NCBI GenBank assembly: GCA_000934455.1
Contig: KN888794.1
Span: 1 to 28,383, forward strand
Origin: Apostichopus parvimensis
Lineage: Eukaryota; Echinodermata; Holothuroidea; Aspidochirotida; Stichopodidae
Reading direction: 5' to 3'
DNA: 28,383 bases
The notes beneath the pieces were generated by a model that was given only the letters and a program-made list of their open reading frames with translations, ran no database searches and was not told the DNA's origin. Numbering within the stretch: the first letter of the stretch is position 1; the number at the start of each line of letters is the position of its first letter. Position numbers and translations under genes: made by a program. Of the stretch, positions 20,906 through 28,383 are shown one piece after another.

Positions 20906-21628
20906 CAGGGTTTGGAACGGTACTGGAGACACAAAACAAACAATTCTGTAGTTTAAATGCTTTGGTTATAGGGGAACAGTTGAGCACATTAAAGCATTCT
21001 ATTTAGAACTTATAGTACTTTACTATTCACATCATATATGAATATTAATATGCCACAGCCACAAACTTTATTGAATACCTGTAGTTCTAAGACCAATTAA
21101 TGTGATCAAATTTAACATATTGAAAACTAATTAACTTAAAAGTAATCCTGTTAAAATGTTACAACATTGTTATATTAAGTGCTGTAGGTGTTGTTGTCCT
21201 GCTTGTACACTAATATACTGTATAATATAAACTAATGATCTAAATCTCATGATATTTAGCATATATAGAGCTGTAATATTTTTATGTGCATTTGTATGTG
21301 CATACAGAAAGACATAAACCCTCTTCGAACAGTCAATTTCATTTATCTTTGAATTCATCCTTGCGCTTACAAGTACAGTTGTGAACGAAAAGTAAATCCT
21401 CATGATTCTCTTACATCTTTTCCACAATCTCGCACCATGCCCTGAGCATCCACCATCTTGCACCATGCCCTGAGCATTCTCGAAGGTCAGGATTCTCCCC
21501 GAAACAGAGAGATCACTGAGTACGACATGTTCAGTAGCAGGAATGGAATATTAGGGGCAGTAAAAAGACAAAGTAATTTGACAAAGCAAAATGATATGAA
21601 ACAAAAGTGGAGAAGTAAGAGGTCTTAC
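20906..21628. other. Region downstream of the last recognised Ig exon
   Basis: It starts as intron with donor GTAAGA below 21629. The 28-bp duplication at 21429 is its only clear structure. No next exon or stop codon for the Ig gene can be supported. Confidence 0.5.
21429..21480. repeat. 28-bp tandem duplication
   Basis: CACCATGCCCTGAGCAT occurs at 21433 and 21461 with conserved flanks, two units in all. It lies about 150 bases below the third Ig exon (its downstream side). Confidence 0.8.
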
Positions 21629-21976
21629 CCTTCACCAGCAACGACAGACTGCCCTCTATCTGGATACCGTCGGCTCCTGTTCCAACGCATCTCAGCGATT
21701 TTCCATGATATTCCCGTCCTGGGTTTGGTATTTCTAAAACTCCAGTGGTATCCTTGAGCAAACTATTCCCTGGATTTGCAACAATGTTGACAGTATTCCT
21801 ACTGAATGACGGATCCAGTGGTTGTCTGTCCAGAAACCAATCGATGCTTACTTCTGGTTTCGTTCCAGGAATAATACAACTGACGGTGAAGGGGGACCCC
21901 TGGGTCAACATGACTGTTTCTCCATCATAGTAATCTGCTATGATCGACTTCTTCAACTGAATCATCGACGGTGGAA
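21629..21976 (-). CDS. Second Ig C2-like domain exon of the same gene
   Basis: This 348-bp internal exon encodes 116 residues, again a single Ig domain that opens with VPPS. The B-strand Cys is at about 34 (FTVSCI), the Trp at 47 (SIDWFL) and the F-strand Cys at 97 (KSLRCVG). It ends in LSLLVKG. The acceptor is a TTCATTTCAG tract just above 21976 and the donor is GTAAGA just below 21629, both phase 1. It therefore splices in frame to the 26154-26501 exon, the junction codon again being G+TT (Val). The same length as the preceding exon and the shared VPP start suggest tandem exon duplication followed by divergence. No transmembrane segment or stop codon follows. The next exon must lie further down the minus strand or beyond the window, and I found none. 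Function beyond extracellular Ig-mediated binding is not inferable. Confidence 0.83.
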
Positions 21977-22497
21977 CTGAAATGAATTCACAGAAGAACA
22001 AAATTAACTTTAATTAACAATCAACATTTCGTAGCGAGTTGTCTTATTAATTGTGTTTGCACAACATTTTCTGGTTTAAAAACAACTTTGACTAGAGTAT
22101 ACAGTAAACCACTCTTCATCAACTTCCACCAAAAACGTTACCTTAATGAAGTGTCCTGTATGACCATACACAGTACACACAGAAATATATGTTCCTTTGT
22201 GTTTTCTTCACATTCCCTAAAAGAGATTTTAGTGTTGATTCAATAAAACACTGCACATACATTACATAACAGAGAGAAGTAAAGTTCAAGTACAAGAGGA
22301 CGGACCCGGATAACAGTGGGTAGACCTCCACTATGACTAGTGTTACCAATCATAAATATTCTTTTGTGACACATTATGTTTGGGGTCACATTGAAAAAAA
22401 ATGCCACATTGTCGTCCATTTTGAAATACGCTCATGGTGTTGCATGGTGTAAAGATGTAAACATACAACCTTACCACAGTTGTAATATGATAGCATG

Positions 22498-22622
22498 AAT
22501 ATTCTGTCTGCGTCTGTCTGCGTCTGTCTGTGTGTGTCTGCGTCTGACTGCATCTGTCTGTTTCTGTGTCTGTATGTGTCTGTATGTGTCTGTTGTTCTG
22601 TCCACCTGCGTCTGTCAGGTTG
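22498..22622. repeat. GTCTG-type microsatellite
   Basis: CTGCGTCTGTCTGCGTCTGT and related units run for about 120 bases with increasing divergence (TGTATGTGTCTG). It lies in the large Ig-gene intron. Confidence 0.85.
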
Positions 22623-22652
22623 CTTTTAAAAAATTTCTTCAGGGCTCAATAA

Positions 22653-23267
22653 TTGCTGTCACAAATCATTTTACACAGTTCATGTGTGTATTTACATTCA
22701 TGTCACAGGGCCCCATTTCTTAATTCTTCATTTTGCCATGAGTACATTGTTCATTATTTGACTGGGCTCCCTGATAGACCCTGGGCCTGCATGGTGGCCT
22801 CACCTCTCTCTCTGCTCTACTCCCATCCCCAAACTTCAGGCTTACCTGTCACCACAACCCAACCCTTCAACAACTGCTTTAAGTTTTGGGAATGTAACCA
22901 TATCAACCATGTTGGTTCTGCACATGAATGCATAAAAGTGACAACTTCACTGGACCCAAATTTGCAACTAAACCACTTCACAACCTACGGGGAAAGAGGA
23001 AAACAAATACCCCATAACCCACTTAAATTCCTTCATGATGACAATTCATTTGGTACCCTGTTTTGGTACCCTGTTAAGAAATCCCCTCCCCTTCCCCCTT
23101 CACGCACCCCTCCCTATTCTCATAGCCTGCGTCATCCTGTCTCTAACCTGTTCAGACTAATTTTCGAGAGAAACCCTAATCAAAATCGTATGGTAATTTT
23201 TTTCCTCCGAGTAAGATGGCTGACTCATACATGCATTGTATCAACACTACAACCATTGCAGGCTTAA
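22653..23267 (+). other. Longest non-repetitive ORF (204 codons), unlikely gene
   Basis: A plus-strand frame stays open for 204 codons in a C- and A-rich, stop-poor stretch antisense to the large Ig-gene intron. The product has no signal peptide, domain or repeat that I recognise. It contains a low-complexity PPLPPSRTPPYSHS segment, and it begins inside a frame with no clear start context. Most likely it is chance or an unrecognised element remnant. Confidence 0.15.
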
Positions 23268-23760
23268 AGATCTATGAGTAAACTATTTGTTTGCTTTCGG
23301 CTTATTCCTGAATCCGTTCAACGATCAAATAATCACAGGAGTCCCACATTTTCTGTGCGATGGCTGGATCTGGCATGCGGAGGCGGGATGGATGACCTGA
23401 AAACTCATTCTTCAAATTGGCTCGGACGTCACGAGATGTCGGACAAATATATGATCTCTGAAGACATTAGCGGCAATAACCCTGGGAATGTTTACACCAG
23501 AGGCAATAAAATGACAGGCACGGATACATAAATTATCCCATGACAAAAAAGTCATGGAAAATCTGACTACAAGATCTAACTTTCAGGAAAATAGCTGATA
23601 AACACTACTAAGAGGTGTTCTTTTAGTCACAAAAGATTAAAGGAGTATCATATATGCCAATATAGACTAGATATGCAGGGGTTTTCCCCAGGCTGCATGG
23701 TAGTCATTTTGTGAGGTGGCCTGCTCTGTTTCTTGCAACCGCCTCGCAAACATTAATTAC

Positions 23761-24000
23761 CAACATGTATGTGTGTATGTATTTTAGATCTCATGTATGT
23801 GATAGTATGATAGTATGTGACAGTATGTAACAGCATGAGACAGTATGTTTAGGTGTGTACGTATATGACAGTATGTGGTAGTATATGATAGTCTATGATA
23901 GTATGTGAAAGTATGTGGTAGTATATGATAGTATGTGATAGTATGTGGTAGTATGTGAATGTATATGATAGTATGTTGTAGTATGTATGTATGTTTGTAT
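23761..24000. repeat. Expanded GTATGTGATA-type array at the SINE tail
   Basis: About 240 bases consist of imperfect GTATGTGATA / GTATGTGGTA / GTATGT units and run straight into the tail end of the reverse SINE at 23985. The 16-mer GTATGTATTTTAGATC, the SINE tail junction, occurs at 23775-23790 and again at 23997-24012. The array is thus bracketed by two copies of the tail junction, as if the tail expanded or a second truncated SINE sits at the far end. Confidence 0.75.
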
Positions 24001-24230
24001 GTATTTTAGATCCTCCAGCAAGCAGGAACTCGCGAAAAAGCCTCATTGGCTTATCAAAGCCGCAAGCTGACCGAAGTCAGTCTCTTACATTCATATTTAA
24101 CGTCCATGATTATGAATTGTCAATTGTCAACAACTCTGTGACTGGACGACACACATTAATTTTGGGAGTGACTCGTACTGGGGACCTTATGATTGAAAGG
24201 CACCGGCGTTAACCACTGAGCTAACACTCC
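23985..24230 (-). mobile_element. tRNA-derived SINE, full-length reverse copy
   Basis: This is the same family as the copy at 20651, in reverse orientation inside the large Ig-gene intron. Read on the minus strand it begins GGAGTGTTAGCTCAGTGG and keeps the A box. Its B box is altered (AGTACGAGTCA), and it keeps the central TTGACAATTGACAATT repeat and the three-hairpin 3' domain. It runs through GGATCTAAAATACATAC into a tail that continues as the long 23761-24000 microsatellite. Most bases match the 28166 copy, so insertion was relatively recent or the family is conserved. Confidence 0.87.
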
Positions 24231-24520
24231 TCCGCCCTGCTGATTCAGAGAAGGAATCAAAAATGCAATGTTTGCAATCCAGCATTTTGAACCCATGCCA
24301 TCATCTGACATTGAAACATACAAGTTCTTCTGCCTTTTTAACATAGCAGTTCTATCTAATTATATTGTAAGGATGTTTGACATTAGGATGTTTAACAAAC
24401 ATGTCCCCAGATACCCCGCACACCTCCCAGGTATGCTCAGGCCCTCCAGTGTCACAAACCAGAACTTGTAACACGAGAAATCCCATGGGGAACCCTGAGA
24501 TATGTATGCATGGCACTGGT

Positions 24521-24911
24521 CAGTGGCGGAGCGTCCATACAGTCAGGGGGGCAGATGCCCCCACTGACTGACTCAAATGGACTGCTGGCGCCCTTTTCAG
24601 CTTTTTACCACGTTTTACTTATTCGCGATTATTGACTTTTTTATTGCGCTCTCAAATACCTATTGACATTTGTCACATTTTGTTGGTTTAATTTTCTGTC
24701 AAATAGGCGATGACACCTATTTATTCCTTGTTTATCTGCAAATTAGCAAGGCCCGGAAAGGGTCATTTCCGGCGATCTAGGGAGTATCTTTACTCAAAAA
24801 ATTTCTGTACGTTCCGCGCCAACCTGTGGTGGCGGTCCGCTTAGATAGTGTCGAAAGCACCCCTACAGACCATTCTTGCCCCCCTGACCAATACCCCTAG
24901 CTCCGCCACTG
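24521..24911 (-). mobile_element. hAT-type MITE, complete reverse copy with 8-bp target duplication
   Basis: This is the same 12-bp terminal inverted repeat family as the 9311 copy, inserted in the opposite orientation within the large Ig-gene intron. The octamer GCACTGGT is found at 24513-24520 and again at 24912-24919. The element is 391 bp and has the same subterminal G/C hairpin, but with a shorter G run (GTCAGGGGGG). Its body contains GTGACAAATGTCAATAGG on the minus strand, shared with the other copies. Confidence 0.93.
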
Positions 24912-25849
24912 GCACTGGTGTATGGTAAATCGAAATATGCTTCCTTACTATTGCACACGGTCAGATGGAGCTGCACTGATAGACACTGTAGTTGCCCTGA
25001 TTGTAATTCAAATTGTAACCACTTTCTCCAGTACCCCAAGTTTAATCTACACAACCTCCAACTAAAACTGTTTACATCGAATGTTCAACTTAAAGACATA
25101 AACATCGATTTTGCATTGTCAGGCACTCTAATGAATTGTTTCACACATTTCAGAATGTCGCAGTCAATATTAACGTGTGTGGGAAGTCAGGTAAAAATAG
25201 AGTATCCTTCATTTGAATGTTGACTCATTCTGATAAAGTCTGATCAACCCATCAATGAAATCACAGCGTTGAGGAACAGAACTCTTTGCATCTGTTTAGC
25301 AATTTGCGTAGCACGGCTAGAGGACTCTTCTGATTGGTTGGTTTTCATTTAGTCCAAAATTCAGCATTAGCAAGTCATGTACAAGTAGTCCTGTCTCTCA
25401 CATGGTCTTAGGCTTCACTATTCGACAAACAATAAATAAGTAATTGAAATATCCGGTTGACCTCTCTCGCACCTCCAAAGGGGGGGGGGGGTACAGAAAT
25501 GAAATACAAAAATTGTCAGAGCTCAGATTAGGACTCAGTTCTACAGTATCTGAATGAAGCATTATCTCTGAACAGCCAAACATGTTTCTTTTATACAAAC
25601 AATAAGTAAAAAGGTTAAACTTAAAGGTTCACAAACTGTATTTGTATGAAGGCAAGGCATTCTCACACAACTTCCACAACCATTTAACCCCTGGTGATTG
25701 GTCACTTGTCACATCAATGTGTTTACAATTCAGACAGTTGCTTTCCGGGCACTAACTGTACTGTGCCACATCTCTGTGTAATTCCCATAGGGTGTAGCCA
25801 AACACCAGCACGTGCAACTATATTAACAAGAAACGCTCCCATGTATGCA

Positions 25850-25986
25850 CCAAGGTAATGTAGATTTAAGTACCTTGCCAAGGAATAAGGAAACAACATA
25901 TATCATCTCCTGGCCAGGACTCAAACCTGCAGTCCTATAGATCGCAAGGCCATTCATCCTCTTTCCATTCGATCAAACTGCTCCCC
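25850..25986 (-). mobile_element. Old tRNA-derived SINE, second family
   Basis: Read on the minus strand from 25986, GGGGAGCAGTTTGATCG begins a tRNA-like region with a B box GGTTTGAGTCC (25917-25927) and a degenerate A-box region upstream of it. It is followed by GGCCAGGAG and then TCCTTGGCAAGGTACTTAAA and ACCTTGGTGCA. That module after a tRNA head is familiar from animal SINEs. The 3' limit is unclear and may extend to about 25650. No target duplication was found. It shares no sequence with the GGAGTG SINE family beyond the Pol III boxes. Confidence 0.55.
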
Positions 25987-26153
25987 AAAATTGAAAAATT
26001 CTACAAAGTCTCCAAGCCGTCAAGAATATGAAAATATTTTATACCCTCTTTCCGCTTAAATATATCAGTGAGCCGAAATCGTTATTTGATTTGAGAGCCC
26101 ATGGCAATATTTGTCAGAAAATGTTCATCTTTGGACCCCAAGTGCAAACTCAC

Positions 26154-26501
26154 CGTCTACGTCGAGGGTCACTCTTGCCCTCAAGGGTTCCTGTAGGCCA
26201 TCGTGGTTCCCCTGACACTCCAGCCACGTGCCGTGAGCTGCGAACGAAGTTGAGAAATTCATCCGACTGATGGTCTGCTTTAGCCTTGGCTCCGCAGGTG
26301 TTTCTGTCATCGTGGCGACCGACGGAGTATCGACGATATTATCTTCTGCTCGCCAGACGAGTTCAGTGGCGGGGCGAGTACCCCTGAAATCAGTAAGGCA
26401 GGTGATGGCGGTGGGTTCTCCCGCAGTCACCCGTAAGACTCCTTCGTGTGGTACTTGCGTGTTGCTCCTGGTATCAGTGATCCCAATATCATCTGGAGGA
26501 A
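26154..26501 (-). CDS. Ig C2-like domain exon of the same gene
   Basis: This 348-bp internal exon encodes 116 residues forming one C2-type immunoglobulin domain. It starts with VPPDD, has the B-strand Cys at about 35 (AITCLT), Trp at 50 (ELVWRA) and the F-strand Cys at 96 (TWLECQ). It lacks the DxGxYxC signature and ends RARVTLDVD, which resembles the CD80-like C2-set_2 domains found second in nephrin, Kirrel, nectin and CADM proteins. There is an N-glycosylation sequon NFS at about 82. The acceptor is TCTCTTATTTCAG just above 26501 and the donor is GTGAGT just below 26154; both are phase 1. Base composition is clearly richer in G+C than the flanking introns, and CpG is frequent. A 687-bp intron separates it from the V-like exon and a 4177-bp intron from the next Ig exon. 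A V then C2 order supports a cell-surface adhesion or recognition protein; a ligand cannot be inferred. Confidence 0.85.
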
Positions 26502-27188
26502 CTGAAATAAGAGAGACAGTTTCCATGGTTACAATGATGATGACGATGATGATGATCGATGATGATCACGGTACTCCCATTGTACTTTAAAATCAACAAT
26601 GATTCTGAATGTTGCTTGCAAACGCTAACATTCGACATGTCAACATACTGTAAACACGTCGGTTGCACTGACTCATGGAAGTTACGAATACTAGTTAAAT
26701 ACTATTAACATCTCAAATTGCTATGTAATTAAACATGTCAAACTGCACATAATGTAACTATTGTACACTTATATGAAAAAACATATTAAAAACTAACATT
26801 AAGTAACATGTCCAAATGTAAACGCTAACACTATTAACATGAAAAAATGCATATATTGTACATGTACGGAAAACATCACTTGCTGCGAAATTCAATCATG
26901 ATGAAATCAATTCTCGAGCAAAACACCCAAACAGAAGGAAAAACGCTCTGGGAATGATTTAGTTTCGAAGTTTTGTCTAGTAGACTTTGTAAAGACTCTG
27001 GATTTGGTCTCAAGATTATAAAATGCTACGGTTCCTACGTACAAAAATACTGCTAGATACATTGTTGCAATATGCAGTATAGCAACCTGACCATTTTGCA
27101 CAGCATCTTGGGATGCGATACAGAGTTTACATCTTGACTTAAGATTTTCACAGACACTTTCGTTCCGTTTTCTTTCTGACTTTCTTAC
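26502..27188 (-). other. Intron between V-like and first C2-like Ig exons
   Basis: This 687-bp phase-1 intron runs from GTAAGA at its 5' end to a TTATTTCAG acceptor. It is AT-rich and holds a short GATGAT-type microsatellite at about 26530-26570 next to the acceptor. No other exon or mobile element is recognisable in it. Confidence 0.75.
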
Positions 27189-27521
27189 CCAAAACTTCCA
27201 ACTGGAGCGACTCCGTATCGCTGCCGACTCCGAATCTCTCGCATTTGTATTTGCCGATGTCGTCCAATGAGACGCCCAATATCTGTAGAATGGCGTTGGA
27301 CGATTTGGGGGTCTCCTCGTATTGTAAGACGTAACGGTCGTCGCCGGCGTTGTACTCCGAAGTCTTTCCCTTAAAGTTATACGCAGCTATAGGCACATCT
27401 TGCCCGTCGACCTCCCGCTCCCATTTAACCACGATATCTTGCACGGTCGACACAAAGGAGCAAACCAGTTCGGCGGTAGAGCCTCTTATAGGACTGTTGG
27501 AGGACACGGTTATGGAAGATT
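27189..27521 (-). CDS. Ig V-like domain exon of an Ig-superfamily protein (partial gene)
   Basis: This is an internal exon of 333 bp encoding one immunoglobulin domain. In the 111-residue product, the B-strand Cys is at about 21 (ELVCSF), the core Trp at 34 (VKWERE) and the F-strand Cys at 94 in the classic DDIGKYKC motif. The Arg at 63 and Asp at 88 could form the usual V-set salt bridge, and the Cys-Cys spacing of 73 fits a V-set fold. The acceptor is a pyrimidine-rich tract ending in CAG at 27522-27524, and the donor is GTAAGA from 27188 downward. Both introns are phase 1, so the domain is a symmetric module. The next exon down (26154-26501) joins in frame, the shared codon being G+TT (Val). 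No start codon or signal peptide belongs to it; the upstream Met in the open frame lies in the intron. By family knowledge this is an extracellular adhesion or receptor domain, possibly nephrin/Kirrel- or nectin-like. The exact family is uncertain. Confidence 0.85.
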
Positions 27522-28165
27522 CTGGATAAAGAAACGGCAACAACAGACCAAGAGAACGGATCGATATTTCCATGAACTTATAGGCATTTTATTATTAAAG
27601 GGGATGTATATATTAATATTATAGTAAAAGGAGAGGGACATGAAGGGATATATAACCTGGGCTCCCAAAATATGACACTGATATGGCACAAAAATAATTT
27701 GACTTTTTTGTTAAAAAACATTCTTTGATAGATCAACAATAATTAGAGAACCCTCCAGTCCAGACAAGATTCTAGGCACTTGATCAGGTTGATAGATCTA
27801 TGTTGCTTTGTGCAGTGCCTTACATTTCCGATAACAGGGTTGTGCTTTTAGTTGTAATGCTTCAGTCACTTCAGCTCTACTGTGACATATAAACTAGCAA
27901 TGGTAGGATAGTGTTCATTTGTTACTAATACGACAAGTTGAGGATAAAAGTTTTTTTGTGTCAGATGAACAATACATGTTAGGATGTCATCAAACTTTTC
28001 ATGATCGATTTGGTGAGACGATTTGTACATGGCATGGGACATACTTCGCACGATCACTATGTGACATAATGTAACATTCCTCATTATATATGTTTAGAGA
28101 TATTTGATGTCCTTCAGTATATGTGGTTCAATTACTATTACTCTAATTCTTACACTGATTCTTAT
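27522..28165. other. Region upstream of the first recognised Ig exon
   Basis: The end nearest 27522 is an intron 3' end (pyrimidine-rich, CAG). No signal-peptide exon or promoter is recognisable before the SINE at 28166. Confidence 0.5.
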
Positions 28166-28383
28166 GGAGTGTTAGCCCAGTGGTTAACGCCGGTGCCTTT
28201 CAATCATAAGGTCCCCAGTTCTAGTCACTCCAAGATTAATGTATGTCGTCCAGTTACAGAGTTGTTGACAATTGACAATTCATAATCATGGAAGTTAAAT
28301 ATGAATGTAAGAGACTGACTTCGGTCAGCTTGCGGCTTTGATAAGCCAATGAGGCTTCTTCGAGAGTTCCTGCTTGCAGGAGG
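28166..28383 (+). mobile_element. tRNA-derived SINE, cut by the window end
   Basis: This third long copy starts GGAGTGTTAGCCCAGTGG and is cut at CAGGAGG, just before the expected GATCTAAA and ATAC tail. It has an altered B box (AGTTCTAGTCA). All three 3'-domain hairpins are intact. Near-identity to the 23985 reverse copy across the central and 3' parts supports one family. It lies upstream of the first recognised Ig exon. Confidence 0.87.

Larger units (their letters stand above)
21977..26153 (-). other. Large intron between the two C2-like Ig exons, rich in insertions
   Basis: This 4177-bp phase-1 intron contains a reverse SINE with a strongly expanded tail (23761-24230), a full hAT-type MITE with target duplication (24521-24911), an old minus-strand tRNA-derived SINE (about 25850-25986), a GTCTG-type microsatellite (22498-22622) and a C-rich ORF-bearing stretch (22653-23267). 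The exons on both sides have the same phase, so one or more skipped Ig exons could lie here without breaking the frame. I looked for a Cys-Trp-Cys Ig pattern on the minus strand and did not find one. Confidence 0.65.

Noticed and set aside
27866-28084. 72-codon minus ORF as the signal-peptide exon of the Ig gene
   Set aside because: The N-terminus is not a convincing signal peptide and there is no in-frame phase-1 donor that I could support.

Overview
This window looks like animal nuclear DNA. It is AT-rich and gene-poor, full of microsatellites, minisatellites and retroposon and transposon copies. It carries a minus-strand gene whose protein-coding pieces are single exons bounded by consensus GT/AG splice sites, with large introns. 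There are no operons, Shine-Dalgarno sites or long continuous ORFs. An aquatic invertebrate, perhaps a deuterostome such as an echinoderm, hemichordate or lancelet, is my guess from the Ig-domain gene style and the repeat families; nothing here proves a species.

Only one gene is clearly supported. Three exons on the minus strand (27189-27521, 26154-26501, 21629-21976) each encode one complete immunoglobulin domain (V-like, then two C2-like). All three are phase 1 at both ends and join in frame, giving part of the ectodomain of a cell-surface or secreted Ig-superfamily protein. Its signal-peptide, membrane and cytoplasmic exons are not visible. The region below 21629 would be further introns of this gene, its 3' flank, or intergenic DNA.

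The rest is a mosaic of mobile-element copies and tandem repeats. (1) A tRNA-headed SINE is present as three long copies (20651-20905, 23985-24230 reversed, 28166 to the window end) and one 5'-truncated copy (5092-5200). Its 3' domain folds into three consecutive hairpins, one with a C(UUCG)G tetraloop, and it ends in an (ATAC)n tail. (2) A ~390-bp hAT-type MITE is present three times. Two copies (9311-9697 and 24521-24911) have perfect 8-bp target-site duplications; the third (13918-14216) is truncated and nested in a locally duplicated repeat. (3) A LINE ORF2 C-terminal remnant lies at 4639-4866. Two further probable LINE 3' ends, all with pentanucleotide tails, lie near 2690-2903 and 16440-16645. 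(4) There is a second, older tRNA-derived SINE on the minus strand near 25850-25986 and a tRNA-like Pol III box pair near 9757-9824. (5) A small element at 221-365 is flanked by an exact 17-bp direct repeat.

Tandem arrays include a palindrome-rich higher-order array (11270-12330), a 42-bp minisatellite that happens to stay open as ORFs on both strands (17995-18665), a ~120-bp repeat (15883-16403), AACATGTT-type palindrome clusters (7140-7275 and 7570-7700), an expanded SINE tail (23761-24000), and many long poly-G/poly-C tracts. I see no tRNA or rRNA gene, no CRISPR array and no defence or biosynthetic system. The most interesting signals are the three-hairpin SINE family, the palindromic higher-order array and the Ig gene.
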